Below, piece after piece: positions 1 to 9,717 of a DNA stretch of 52,500 nt. Position 1 is the stretch's first letter. The number at the start of each line of letters is the position of its first letter. The stretch comes from Symbiodinium natans (taxonomy: Eukaryota > Sar > Dinophyceae > Suessiales > Symbiodiniaceae), in assembly GCA_905221605.1 (NCBI GenBank), contig CAJNDS010002221.1:1-52500 (forward strand), given 5' to 3'. The notes under the pieces are model-generated. The model made no database searches. It was given only the letters and a program-made list of their open reading frames with translations, and had not been told where the DNA came from. Made by a program: the position numbers and the translations under genes.

Positions 1-479
1 GTTTTCCAGTTTCCTGAATCAGCTGGTTTCCGAATCCGCGTTTTCCAGTTTCCTGAATCAGCTGGTTTCCGAATCCGCGTTTTCCAGTTTCCTGAATCAG
101 CTGGTTTCCGAATTCGCGTTTTCCAGTTTCCTGAATCAGCTGGTTTCCGAATCCGCGTTTTCCAGTTTCCTGAATCAGCTGGTTTCCGAATCCGCGTTTT
201 CCAGTTTCCTGAATCAGCTGGTTTCCGAATCCGCGTTTTCCAGTTTCCTGAATCAGCGGTTTCCAGTTTCCGAATCCGCGTTTTCCAGTTTCCTTAATCA
301 GCTGGTTTCCGAATCCGCGTTTTCCAGTTTCCTGAATCAGCTGGTTTCTCGAATCCTGGTTTCCCGAACCCGCGTTTTCAGTTTCCGAATCCGCGTTTTG
401 TAGTTTCCAGAATCAGGGTTTTCCAGTTTCCGAATCCGCGTGTTTCCAGTTTCCGAATCCGCGGCTGACCATCCATCCA
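1..479. repeat. 39-bp tandem repeat (minisatellite)
   Basis: The unit starts GTTTTCCAGTTTCCTGAATC and recurs every 39 bp (1, 40, 79, 118, 157, 196, 235). The first six units are near perfect, with a C-to-T change in the third. After about 250 the units become shortened and shuffled, ending near 470. The array begins at the window edge, so its true length is unknown. Open frames through it are repeat-driven and not counted as genes. Confidence 0.95.
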
Positions 480-842
480 TGTAAAGGCGATCAAGCATGG
501 TGCAGTTGAGTTTGACTACATGCAAGAGAACCCAAACCCCTTAACTTTCCGGAAGTTGTTTTTTCTCTGACGCGTTCAGCATTCCTAAAACCTTTTCCCA
601 TTTCTTTTGGCTTTCATTGTTTTTCAGCCCTTGTTGTAATTGGTTTGTTGTTGGGATGTTTGCTCACGCAACGCAATTTTTTTTTTTTTGCGAAGGGTCC
701 AGGGCAAAAGAAGTTCTTTTATTCAAAAGGCTGTAGGAATCAGATCTTCGGTTTAATCTTTCCCAGATTCGCTACACATGGCTGCGGGGATGTTCACGTG
801 GCAGTGCTTGCTGTCGAAACTTGATAAGTCTCCAGCTCTTTG
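480..842. other. Gene-free stretch
   Basis: No coding signal on either strand. It holds a poly-T tract at about 669-681 and otherwise unremarkable sequence. Confidence 0.5.
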
Positions 843-1133
843 TCATGTGGAGGCTGGTTTTGGCCTTCGGAGGTGCGGCTGAAAGAGCCATTGATGGCGA
901 TGCGTGAGAGGTGGCTGAAAGGTGTGGTCGAAGCCGGGGAGAGCAGCCGTTAAACTCGGCTGGTACAGTAAAGCCAGGTCAAAAAATGTAAAGCCGTGAA
1001 ACTTGAGAAACCTTGTAACCTCCATGAACTCGAGAAACGCGCGGTACCATTCCGCAAAACGACTCGCATTTCGACGTACTTCGGCACGCTTCGGCACTCT
1101 CGCAATGTCCTTCTCAGGCCAGGCTACCAACAT
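843..1133 (-). CDS. Possible minus-strand exon, unknown protein
   Basis: Read on the minus strand from 1133, a 96-codon frame starts with ATG and gives a protein-like sequence rich in aromatic and basic residues (motifs WPEKDIARVPKRAEVRR and EWYRAFLEFMEVTRFLKFHG). The plus-strand frame over the same DNA is also open, so strand is not certain. It could be a 3' exon of the minus-strand gene whose better-supported exons lie at 2405-2466 and 2910-3084. A second open minus frame at 1302-1625 could be part of the same transcript or its untranslated region. No domain recognised. Confidence 0.3.
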   Translation of the reverse strand: MLVAWPEKDIARVPKRAEVRRNASRFAEWYRAFLEFMEVTRFLKFHGFTFFDLALLYQPSLTAALPGFDHTFQPPLTHRHQWLFQPHLRRPKPAST

Positions 1134-1742
1134 GCCAATTTCGCCATCATGTGAGCCTTATCAGTCCACGGACGGGTTGAAAGGTCATGGGGTTCCGGAT
1201 AGAAGCTTGTATAAGTTCATTTGCTGTATGACTTCCAAAAAACCTCATTCGCCCTCACATGTGTCCTGTCGATTTTGGCGTGCCGGAGGTGGCTTAGTTT
1301 TTTACGGGTCCCCAGATGACTGCCCGTACTGAGCGAAAGGAAAGCGGTGCAGTGCGTGTTGCATGTCCTTCAGTTCATGGAGTAAAGAGTTTAACAAGCA
1401 AGGGAAGCAATTTGATGTGATCGAAGCCGAAGCGGCTCGCAGCGAGTCATGCGCATCACGGGCTTCAGTGGCTGCCAGAAGTACAAGATGCCCCAGAGTG
1501 ATCTTCAAGAGCCACATCATGTGCTGCAGTTTTGAAGAAACCTTTACTACTGTCACATGTAACAGGCTAAACTTATCAAACAAAGTGACATCCAAAAAAT
1601 ATCCGTCATAGGCCTTATGAAGCAAGAGTTTACTGTTCGGAGCTCAGAATGCGTGTCGTTGTACAGGTACACATTTTTTCTCATTTTCTTTCGGCCAGCT
1701 CTTGCACCAAAGGTTGCAAGCCAAAACAAGCCTTTAGCCCAG

Positions 1743-2138
1743 ATGGAATCGAAGCCACCATGCCTCCGGGCATGGCTCGCTTCCATTGACGATGACCTGT
1801 GCAGAAGCTTCGCAGCAGCATTCGAGGAGCTCGGTTACAACTTGAATCTTCTCAGCCAAGCCGAAGAGGCCGACCTCGAAGAAGATTTGAGGGAGATGGG
1901 AATGAAGAAAATGCAGGTTCGCGTGGTCCTGCGGAGCCACGCGAAGTTGAAGCAAGAGCCGCGCGCACAGACCCCTCCTGTGACCGAGCCTTCAGCCCCA
2001 CAGGCCGTTTCCCATGACTCGCCCGGGACCTTTTCCCATGACTCGCCCGGGGCCGCTTCCCATGACTCGCCCGGGGCAGGGCTCCCCGCATTCATCGCCG
2101 ACGCGCTGACGTTCCAGCTGCTTGGCAGAGCACCATGA
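1743..2138 (+). CDS. SAM-domain protein (possible first exon)
   Basis: The ATG at 1743 follows a CAG and opens a GC3-rich frame of 131 codons. Residues about 8-70 fit a sterile alpha motif (SAM): a Trp near the start (LRAWLASIDDD), a central LNLLSQAEEADLEEDL stretch and the typical final helix (LREMGMKKMQVRVVLRSH). SAM domains mediate protein-protein or RNA binding. The tail carries three 24-nt repeats at 2010-2081 encoding SHDSPG-type units, then stops where telomere-like DNA begins. The stop may lie past a splice donor, so this could be the first exon of the zinc-finger gene starting at about 3271, or a separate small gene. A longer upstream frame to 1617 exists but is hydrophobic and less convincing. 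Confidence 0.6.
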   Translation: MESKPPCLRAWLASIDDDLCRSFAAAFEELGYNLNLLSQAEEADLEEDLREMGMKKMQVRVVLRSHAKLKQEPRAQTPPVTEPSAPQAVSHDSPGTFSHDSPGAASHDSPGAGLPAFIADALTFQLLGRAP

Positions 2139-2145
2139 AGGTTTA

Positions 2146-2403
2146 AGGGCTAAACCCCTCAACCCTTTCTTCCCTAAACCCCTAAACCCCTGAACCTTTC
2201 AACCTCTAAACCCGAAAACCCTGAACCCTAAACCATAAGCCCTACGCCCTAAGCCCGAAAGTCGGAGGGCATTAGAGACCTAGAGCCAACCGGATGTTTG
2301 GATGTTTCAGAGTAGTCACCCCCTGAACCCTAAACCCAAAACCCAAAACCCTAAACCCTAAACCCTAAACCCTAAACCCTAAACCCTGGGCCCTAAACCC
2401 TAG
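2146..2403. repeat. Telomere-like repeat tract (CCCTAAA)n, degenerate then clean
   Basis: Degenerate C-strand telomere-like words (CCTAAACC, CCCTGAACC) run from about 2146, followed by a cleaner CCCTAAA block at about 2340-2400. The tract separates the SAM-domain ORF from the minus-strand exons. Confidence 0.9.
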
Positions 2404-2404
2404 G

Positions 2405-2466
2405 TCGGCGCCGCCTCGGGAGCTGGGCGTTGGGCATGTGGTGCTGGTTCCAGTCTTCTCCCTGCG
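2405..2466 (-). CDS. Probable minus-strand exon 2, unknown protein
   Basis: On the minus strand an AG acceptor ends at 2467 and the following frame reads AQGEDWNQHHMPNAQLPRR. Its phase exactly complements the donor of the upstream minus-strand exon at 2910 (one base left over, two supplied here), giving a continuous frame. The downstream end runs straight into G-strand telomeric repeat, where AGG|GTTTAG could serve as the donor. No family recognised. Confidence 0.4.
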
Positions 2467-2909
2467 CTGGGCTCAGGGTCGTGTTCCTTGGTCATAGTTG
2501 GGTAACATTTTACAATATTTTACATTGTTATGGGTACTTAAACCCAATAAGGAGTATCAATTCAAAATTTTAAATACGACCCCAACCATGAACTAGGTTC
2601 ATGGGCAGATGGTATTCACCTCCGGCACCCACAAGGACGCCTGTGAGGGGATTGAAGGTCTGTTTCTTGACAGTCTCTCTCTCTGTCTCTTTACTTCCTC
2701 GCTGGTCATGGAAGTATCCTACACAGTACCATGCTCCGCTCGATTCCGAACCTTACGTCCTAAGTTCCATGAGCACTGGGGTTCTAGGCCCCGAACCTCG
2801 AACTTTTGCAACGTGCTGAAGACCTGGAGCCCCTGAAGCTCTGACCTCGACATGCCGTTTGGCGCCATGAAACGATTGAGCCCGGCTCTCAACCAGGAAC
2901 TTTGACAAC

Positions 2910-3084
2910 CGCTGAGTAAGTTCGCAATGCCTTCCTCAGAACCCAAAAGCCCCATAAGACACCTCAGCAGCTTGTGTAGGACCGTTCGGTCTACGAGCTC
3001 CTTCATGACCTCCTCAGCGGAAGGCAAAGACCCGAGCAGCTCGAGCCACTCGACGTGGTGGTCGACGAAGGACTCGTGGGTTGT
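2910..3084 (-). CDS. Probable minus-strand exon 1, unknown protein
   Basis: Between an AG acceptor at 3085-3086 and a GT donor at 2908-2909 (minus-strand sense), one frame is open with strongly G/C-ending codons. It reads as an amphipathic helical protein: THESFVDHHVEWLELLGSL, then SAEEVMKELVDRTVLHKLL, then RCLMGLLGSEEGIANLLS. The plus-strand frames here are low-complexity serine-rich shadows. The exon lies in what would be an intron if the SAM ORF and the zinc-finger gene are one gene, so it is either a nested gene or evidence that they are separate. Its 5' exon was not found. No domain recognised. Confidence 0.55.
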
Positions 3085-3102
3085 CTTCGTTTCGGGGTTG
3101 TT

Positions 3103-3215
3103 TAGGGTACAGGGTACAGGGTATAGGGTTTAGGGTGTAGGGTATAGGGTACAGGGTTTTGGGGTATAGGGTAAAAGGAAGAGGGTATCGGGCCTAGGGT
3201 CTAGGGTTCAGGGCT
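3103..3215. repeat. Degenerate G-strand telomere-like repeat
   Basis: About fifteen variants of the word TTTAGGG or GGGTACA/GGGTATA in a row, directly upstream of the first zinc-finger exon and just outside the minus-strand exon. Confidence 0.85.
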
Positions 3216-3270
3216 TCGGGCTTCGGATGGAGGGTTCGTCTGTCGCCAGGAAAGCTCTTCATCATCACAG

Positions 3271-5816
3271 GAAGCCGGCGGGCTTTGGCCCTGAGTGCGC
3301 TGCAAGGAGTACGCCGGCACCGGACCATCCGGGCTCCCTGCCGGCTCTACGGCCCTCAGGACAGGTTTGCAGAACGGTACCAAGCGAGGGACACCACTGC
3401 CGAGCAGGGAGAGGGCATGAGCCTGCAGCTCCATGGGTACAAGAAAGAGGCATGGCACATGGGCCGGCCACTCTTCCGCTGCGAGCAGGAGTGGTGTGAT
3501 GGGCGTGTGTTTCAGGAGAAAGTTAGTTCTCATGAAGAGAAGGAGATGTTCAATGATCTTGTTACAAGCCCCTCAGCCCAAGACCAAGCCACGCCCGCAA
3601 GGGAGGCCGTTGCAGTGGTTGCATCCAAGTCTGTCTGCTGCTTATGGCTCCGAGGCGCATGCCGTGAACAGGGAAGCCACGTGCTGAGGGACCAGGAACT
3701 TCTTCACGAAGACGTGCGTGGCCTGTCATGCAGCTTCGGAATGCGCTGCTACTACAACCATTACATGTCGCGAGGCCCACTGCCTCCGGAAGTCCCTGAG
3801 CCCCCGCCCCCCCCTGGAAGTCTTCACGCCACGCCGATGGAAACAGAGCTTCACACCTCGGATGCAGCCTCGACCTTTGTGTGCTGCCTTTGGCTTGGCG
3901 GAAGGTGCCGCGAAGAAGGCAGCCACGCAAAGGGAAGCAAGACATTTCTGCATGAGGATGTTGCAGGAATGATGTGTGGCTTCGAGCTCCATTGTCGGCA
4001 CAAGCACTATGCACGACCTGGAATGTCCAAAGCTGCCGGGGCAAGGATTGAGAAAGAGGAGTCAGAACCAGAGTGCCATGCAGAGAACAAGCCATCTGAA
4101 GACCCTTTCACAGCAACGTCCGTGTGCTGTTTATGGCTTTGCGGACGGTGTAGTGAAGCAGACAGCCACACGCACGGAAGGCGCCGGTTCTTGCATGAGG
4201 ACGTTCCAGGTATGCTTTGTGGCTTCGGGTCGTCCTGCAGGTTTAAGCACTATGAAAGACAGGAGGCATCAGATCAGGCAGTTCCGGAAATGACCCCAGC
4301 GACCGCGGCCGGTGAGCCGTCCAGTTCCGATCACAGGCTCCAGTGGCGCCCCAAGCTCCCAACCAACCAGCAAAATGAAGCAGCCTTCACAAGCATTGAC
4401 GGGAAGCAAAGTGTTGACAGCCAGATGATTCCGGAATCTTCCAGCGAAGAAGGACCGCCCGAAGCAGAGAAAGCCTCGACGCCGCGAGGAGAGACCAGCG
4501 GACAGGTCGATGAGGAGTCCGGGCCCCCAACTCCGACGTTCATATGCTGCAAGTGGCTATGCGGAACATGCAAGGAGGTCAGTAGCCACATGAGTGGCAG
4601 TCGGCAATACTTGCATGAGGATGCTCCGGGCTTGCAGTGCGGGTATGGGCTGAAGTGTCGGTATGGACACCATCAAGAACAGAGGGCGGTATGCTGCTAT
4701 TGGCTGGAGGACCGGTGTGACTTCCCTGCGACACACAAAGTGGGGAAGCGCACGTTTCTGCACCGGCGGGATCCGCAGCTTTTGTGCAGCTATGGCACGT
4801 CGTGCCGCTTCAGACACAATGACCCCAAGCAGAAAGCAGGAAATCTGCACGTTCTTGAGCCAGATTCCGTTGGCCGTCCCGAAATCCGCGGTGACATGCT
4901 GGTTTGTACAAAGACAGAAAAGAGCATTCGCTATGGTGAAGTTCAGGAGGTTTCCGCGGAGTCTGCGAGGAAGCAGGCGCCCGTCCATGTGCGCTTCTTG
5001 ATGGATGATGGGTCGCACTCCTTGGAGAGGGTGTCCGTGACGCAGCTCCTCGTTCCAGAGTACTCGGCCTTTGAGATTGGCATGCAGGTGCAGGTGGCCT
5101 GTGGATCCAAGCTCTTCTTGGCCACGGTCAGGGAAGTCTCCCAAGATGTCAGGCAATCTCGCAGGCCCATCTGTGTCCATCGCAAGGGATCGGCGCAAGA
5201 GGAGGAGGAGTGGGTCGGCGCGGACCGGCTCCGCAGCAGGGCACTGAAGTTCTTGCCGCTCAGGTGCTCTGAGTCCCAGAGCAAAGAGGTCAGGGAGGTC
5301 AGGGAGTTGAGGGAGGTCCCGGAACCCGAAGTCAGGCCTCCAGCCGCCAGTCCTTTACCATGGGACGAGCCCGGCAGCTCGGATGGTGAGGACACCCTGC
5401 ACTGCCTAGACAATGCTGTGCACGCCACCGAGTGCGCCATGACGGTTGCCGGCCAGTCGAAGGAGTGGCTGCCGGAGCTGGAGCGTGCCTTGCGCGAAGC
5501 AGCACGGTCCTCACAGCTGGAGAGCTTGTTGGCTCTGCATGGCTGGGAAAGGGGGGAAAGGGGGGAAAGGGGGGAAGAAGGGAAGTTCGGGAGCCCCCCG
5601 GACCTGCAATGCCTTCTCGATCGGCTCATCCAGGTGCGGTCGGATAAGTACGAGGTCGGCAGTGACTCCAGCCAGTGCCAGGGCTCCGCTGCTTCCGGCG
5701 CGGAGGTCTCGGAGGTCATGCTGAACGAGGTCGCATCGAGCTGCGCCTTTTGTCCAGACAGCCTTGAGACTCAGCTCAGCAGGCAGGAGGGAATGACTGT
5801 AAACTGTAAACCCTAA
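3271..5816 (+). CDS. Five-repeat Cys/His zinc-finger and Tudor-like protein (N-terminal part of RNB-helicase gene)
   Basis: Open frame of about 850 codons; an AG acceptor at 3269-3270 and the lack of an early ATG suggest an internal exon start, the first ATG being at 3417. Numbered from 3285, five copies of a ~43-residue module lie at residues 117-160, 199-242, 279-322, 419-463 and 468-512. Each has a CC-x-WL motif, C-x5-H, a LHED motif and C-x5-C-x3-H, so the second half resembles a CCCH finger whose first Cys is replaced by His. These most likely bind zinc and RNA. Residues about 535-650 look like two Tudor/Agenet-type barrels (motifs LFLATVREVS and EEEWVGADRL). The C-terminal 150 residues are acidic, with glycine/glutamate tandem repeats (GERGERGE). 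The stop at 5816 lies in telomere-like DNA, so the exon probably ends earlier, near 5790. Next exons of the gene are thought to be those from 5900 onward. Confidence 0.85.
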
Positions 5817-5899
5817 GCCTGAAAACTCCTCTCTACACCTCTAAGCCTCTAAACCCTGAAGGCAGTCTGACGAACTTGGTGAGTTGGCCGGCACACTCG

Positions 5900-6029
5900 T
5901 CTGCGGAACTTTCCGCTGCACCGCCGGCGGTTCCGATAGCAAGGCAAAGCACTGCGGAGAGGCAATTGGGGTGGCGGGCGAGGGTCGAGGATGTGTGGCC
6001 TCAGGGTGCTTCGGAATTGGAGCTTATTG
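5900..6029 (+). CDS. Possible short exon of the RNB-helicase gene
   Basis: A frame with protein-like content (ARQSTAERQLGWRARVEDVW, then GASELELI) ends at a GT donor at 6030. The following 53 nt to the AG at 6081-6082 are almost pure telomere-like words, so this may be a very short intron made of telomeric repeat. No domain recognised; boundaries uncertain. Confidence 0.35.
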
Positions 6030-6082
6030 GTACCCTAAGCCCTAAACCCGAAAACCTCAACACCTTAAACCCTGCACACCAG

Positions 6083-6124
6083 GTTCTCGTGGAGCGCGGG
6101 CCAAAGCCCTTGCTGGGTTGCAAG
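6083..6124 (+). CDS. Possible microexon
   Basis: Between an AG acceptor at 6081-6082 and a GT donor after a TGCAAG at 6124, 14 codons (VLVERGPKPLLGCK) show G/C-ending codon choice. Phase does not join cleanly with the exon ending at 6029 when GT is used there, so one of the two boundaries must differ. Confidence 0.3.
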
Positions 6125-6254
6125 GTGCGCATCCTGGCAGGTGGGCGGCTTTGAGCCCCCCCAAACGTTTAAAACCCCTCGCCTCCCATGACAAAATGAG
6201 AGTGGATAGTGCTGAACCCTACCGCTTCAGGGCTTGGGCCCGAAACCGTAAACA

Positions 6255-6655
6255 TTAAACACTAAACCCTAAACCCTCAACCCTCAACCCTAAACCCTAA
6301 ACCTTAAACCCAAAACCGGAAGAAGCGCTGCGAAACCACCAGGCAAGAACCGGGCACAGGCTCGAGACTGCGACCGGTGCTTCGTGCGCCTGCTCCTCGC
6401 CGGGCCCTCATCTGCTGCTCTTCCCTAAACCCTCAACCCTAAACCCTAAACCCTAAACCCTAAACTCTAAATTGGGTACGTGACTCCTATGGGTGGCTCA
6501 ACGTGCAACATGTCAAGGAGCTGAGAAGCGCAGGGTTTCGGGTTTAGACTGTAAGGTCTAGGGTGTAGGGTGCAGGGTTTAGGGTTTAGGGTTTAGGGTT
6601 TAGGGTTTAGGGGTTTGGGTTTTGGGTTTATAAGGGTCTAGGGTTCAGGGATAAC
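6255..6655. repeat. Telomere-like repeat clusters in opposite orientations
   Basis: C-strand words at about 6255-6312 and 6425-6471, then G-strand TTTAGGG words at about 6540-6655. The orientation flips between 6471 and 6540, which rules out a simple chromosome end. They occupy the intron upstream of the RNB exons. Confidence 0.9.
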
Positions 6656-6821
6656 AAAATGGTTCCAGAAAGTCCTAGGCCCAAAGCCCCCCCAAATTCC
6701 TCAGACAGCTACTTAAGCCCAAAGCCCTTAGTTTATGTACGACACTGAACCAACCCTGGGGTTTTGGGATTTATTGATTTTGGGGTTTGTGAGCTGTCAT
6801 CTCCCACCTTTTGTGGCCCAG

Positions 6822-6892
6822 GGCCAGATCTTCTCCGTCGGAAAGCAGCCCCGACGAGCACGGTCTTCCCTGCGCGTGGAGGACGTGGGCAG
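6822..6892 (+). CDS. Exon upstream of RNB module
   Basis: Starts after an AG at 6820-6821 and reads GQIFSVGKQPRRARSSLRVE and DVGR. It joins the next exon through an 89-nt intron (6893-6981) with a GA donor and AG acceptor. The 8-bp word GCAGGACC occurs at both junctions (6889 and 6978), and AGG ACC is in frame on both sides, giving a continuous VGRTVLFGR. This fits the start of a cold-shock-like barrel in a Dis3-type protein. Confidence 0.6.
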
Positions 6893-6981
6893 GACCCTCA
6901 AAAAGCATCTGCTCGCCTGAGTGTAGGGTTTGGCAGCGCAAAGCAGTGGGGGGTTTGCGCCACTACAGTAGCAGCGTGCAG

Positions 6982-8593
6982 GACCGTACTCTTCGGGCGC
7001 ATCGTCCACTCCGAGGAGTTTGGCGTCCCATGGCAGAACGAGTTCGTCTGCTCCAGATCCAAGGTCGTGCGCAATCACAACTATGTGCCCTTCAAGCCCA
7101 TCAATGGCAAGCTGCCACCTATTCAAGTGCCCTGGAGCAAGGCCAAGCCCCTGCCGAGCAGTATCGATCTTCATGTCATTCAAGTGGACTCTTGGCATGG
7201 TGACCGGCAGCCGAGGGGGAGGTATGTGGAGAGCTTGAAGATGCAGTCCCGTGACTCCGATGTCGGCATCCTGGAGCCAGTGCAGATCTCTCTCAACTTC
7301 TGCGACTGGAAGCGAGGAGATGCGAAGCAAAACGCGGGTCTCTTTCCATCCGGGCAATTTCCACGCCCGGATGCCTCCGGGCGGGAAGATCTCCGAACTC
7401 TGCTAACAGTTGGCATTCAGCACCCAGGCCTGCCAACCAGCTTGGTGATGTCCCACCTGCCTGCCATAGGCTTGCAGATGCATGTTCTGGATGTGAACTC
7501 TTACCTTGCCCAGCCGGGGATGGAGACGGTGGAGGAGATGGTGCGCCGGCGTGCTGTCGGAGCTTGGTTCTACGACCATAAGGACATGCCCTTGGACGCC
7601 TGCCTCCCACTGTTCCCGCCAGATGTCGAGCAGGAGCTGAGCTTTCAGGAGCACTCCGAGCGCCTCGCCGTGACCTTCACCTTCCCCCTTACGGCGCACC
7701 AGGATCTCGACTTCCAGAACGTTGCCATGTCGGAGACTTTGGTGCGGTGCAAGTCTATTCTGACTCCGGAGGAGGCTGGCTTGATGCTGCTGGGCAAGGA
7801 GGGCGAGGATGGCGAGGTGGGCAGCTTGATGCGCCACCTGGCGGGCCATGCGCGGAAGTTCGAGAAGGCGGAAGTCAAGCGCGCAAGCTTGGCCTCCTTG
7901 GAGCACCTGGATGTCGACTTTGCGAGCCACGCTGGGGCTGGGGATCAGGCTCCATCGGCTTATGCCCACCTTGCTGGCAGCCGGCTTGTACGAACTCTTG
8001 CACACGTTCTTGATCAGCATGCTGGCCGCCTCCTGCGAGGAAGTCCTGCATGGAGGGAGCTGCTGGAGGAGGATGGCAGGGAGACACTGCCAGCACTTGA
8101 GATCAGGTGTTCTCATGCGCAACAGGATCCAGATGCACGGAAGGTCATTGAGCGTCTTCTGCTTCTCAAGCCTGGGGACGATCAAGTGCAGCTTGGAGTG
8201 GGTCATGCGTTGCAGGCGCTGCGGACAATCATCAGTCGAACGGGGCTGTCGTATGCCCAGCGACATTGCTTCGTCTCATCTTTTGTTCGGCGGCTTCGCA
8301 ATGCCCTCCCGCAGTCATACTACGAAGTTGCAGAGCCCGAGCCTGCAGCAAGCAAGCCTGGCACCCAGGATTTCTTCCACGAGCCTTTGTTCCACATCAG
8401 TCGGCCCTTGCAGCGGTACATCGACATCCTGGGAATGCGGGCCCTGAAGTGTCAGCTTGGTTGGCGGCCCTCCAAGCTCCTGCGCTTGCCCAAGATGGAC
8501 TTGCAGAAGGCGGTGGCTCGGGCAAACGCCAGGCATGCGGCTGAGGGCTTTGGCCTGCACATCTTCAGGATCATCTCCTGGAGGAAGGAGCTG
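6982..8593 (+). CDS. RNB (RNase II/R, Dis3-like) module, apparently catalytically dead
   Basis: The first ~100 codons resemble the second cold-shock domain of Dis3-like exoribonucleases (VPFKPINGKLPPIQVPW, later IQVDSWHG). The RNB fold follows: LQMHVLDVNSYLAQPG matches the family's VGVHIADVSHYV-PG block, ERLAVTFTFPL and ILTPEEAGLM match the strands after it, and FHISRPLQRYID matches the HFTSPIRRYxD block near the C-terminus. The catalytic segment (normally TIDP...A-DLDDA) reads VGIQHPGLPTSLVM at about 7409-7450, with every catalytic Asp missing, and the catalytic Arg of the IR-R-Y block is Gln. I infer an RNA-binding pseudoenzyme. The frame runs on to a TGA at 8684, but a 10-bp direct repeat GAAGGAGCTG at 8584 and 8692 marks a 108-nt intron-like insert, after which the protein continues. 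Confidence 0.85.
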
Positions 8594-8701
8594 CATGTAG
8601 CTACCCGAACTAGAGTCCAAGCACTTGTGCCCCTGGAAGCACTTGCTTTAAATACTGTTCAGATATGTACCTCTACAAGCCCATGATCCCAGAAGGAGCT
8701 G

Positions 8702-8814
8702 TCCATCGGGCGTCGCGTCTCCGATCCATTGATAGGGGCCGTGGGCCCCGTGTACATCAACGTCCTGATCCCCTCAGCTGCAGCCTCCATTCTCGAGATG
8801 AAGGCTCGCCCGAC
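8702..8814 (+). CDS. Exon following RNB (S1-like barrel start)
   Basis: Continues the RNB frame once the 108-nt insert is removed. It reads SIGRRVSDPLIGAVG then PVYINVLIPSAAASILEMK, where the VxINVLIP strand resembles the S1-like barrel after RNB in RNase II family proteins. It ends at a GT donor (8815) with two bases left over, matching the one base supplied by the exon at 9490. The intron between is about 675 nt. Confidence 0.55.
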
Positions 8815-9489
8815 GTGCGAAACATTGGGCTTGCCTCAACCTTTCATACTGAAGCTTTAACCCCAAACCCTGGACCCTAGCCTCATATTTGTGGGCTGCA
8901 GCCTTTTTTGGGCTGGAGACCTCTATCATGTGTCTCATTGCTTAGCGGCCGAGAAGTCAGGGTTGAGGCTCTGCCTTCGCTCGGCGTTATGGGCCCCACT
9001 ATCATCGAAACTTCGTCCATTTCTGGAAAGCCCGGTGATGCCCTCTTGCGCTTGTTTGGGTTGCTCCTTTGCAAAGCTGGCCAACACAAAATTATGCTGA
9101 TGTTGCTGGAGCTGCGCGGTGCAGGGCCAATGCGCGCACACCTGTCTTGCCCTGTCACGTCCTTCCCTGAGCCCAACCCGAACACTAACTCCCATATGCT
9201 AAGCTTCAAACCTGCGATCCCCATTCGCAGACTTGACAAGGTTCCCGTGTCAGTGCTCTGCAGTTCATCGAGCTCCCCGCACTACGATGCCGCGGCCCAG
9301 TCCTTGAGGCGATCAGTCGGGACATGCCGCCGATCCCCCCCAAAAACACCCCAAAACATGCAAGTCCCACACATCTGGTGCATTCTCGGCAAGCGGTTTC
9401 TTCGGGCGCGCAAGGGCCGCGGTCGAAGTGATGAGGTTGTGCTGCTTTCAGAGAGAGGAGCGCATGAAAACAAAAACCCGAATTGCCAG

Positions 9490-9717
9490 GTTCAGCGCCA
9501 AGGACCCGGAGACGGGAGAGGCCAGCATCTTGCTGGAGACCTGGAGTTCCCCGAAGATGAGCTGCGTCATCTCGCGGAACTGCGCCCAACCAATTCCCCA
9601 CCACGCCAGCGCCAATGCCGTCATCGTGACGGAGCTCGTGCTGGACAAGACCAGGCTCCCAGTCGGCCACAGGATGTTCCCGGAGATGTTCTCATCCTCT
9701 CCTGATCCTTATTGTTG
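9490..9717 (+). CDS. RNB-to-helicase linker exon
   Basis: Begins after the AG at 9488-9489. Codons end strongly in G/C (FSAKDPETGEASILLETWSS, later ANAVIVTELVLDKTRL). It ends where a terminal-inverted-repeat element supplies a GT at 9718. Removing 9718-9795 keeps the frame open. No domain recognised; position suggests it closes the S1-like region. Confidence 0.55.

Noticed and set aside
1-479. Regular 39-bp spacing reminiscent of a CRISPR array
   Set aside because: The whole 39 bp repeats head to tail with no unique spacers, so it is a minisatellite. The organism is eukaryotic.
3201-3533. Minus-strand frame opposite the first zinc-finger exon
   Set aside because: Shadow of the GC3-rich plus-strand coding sequence; the same holds for most minus frames under the RNB, helicase and channel exons.
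6764-6821. Start of the RNB frame at 6764
   Set aside because: The codon there is TTG, and splice phase supports entry from exon 6822-6892 and an acceptor at 6981 instead.
8684-8686. TGA as the true end of the RNB protein
   Set aside because: It lies inside a 108-nt segment bounded by a 10-bp direct repeat, and the downstream frame continues the protein.
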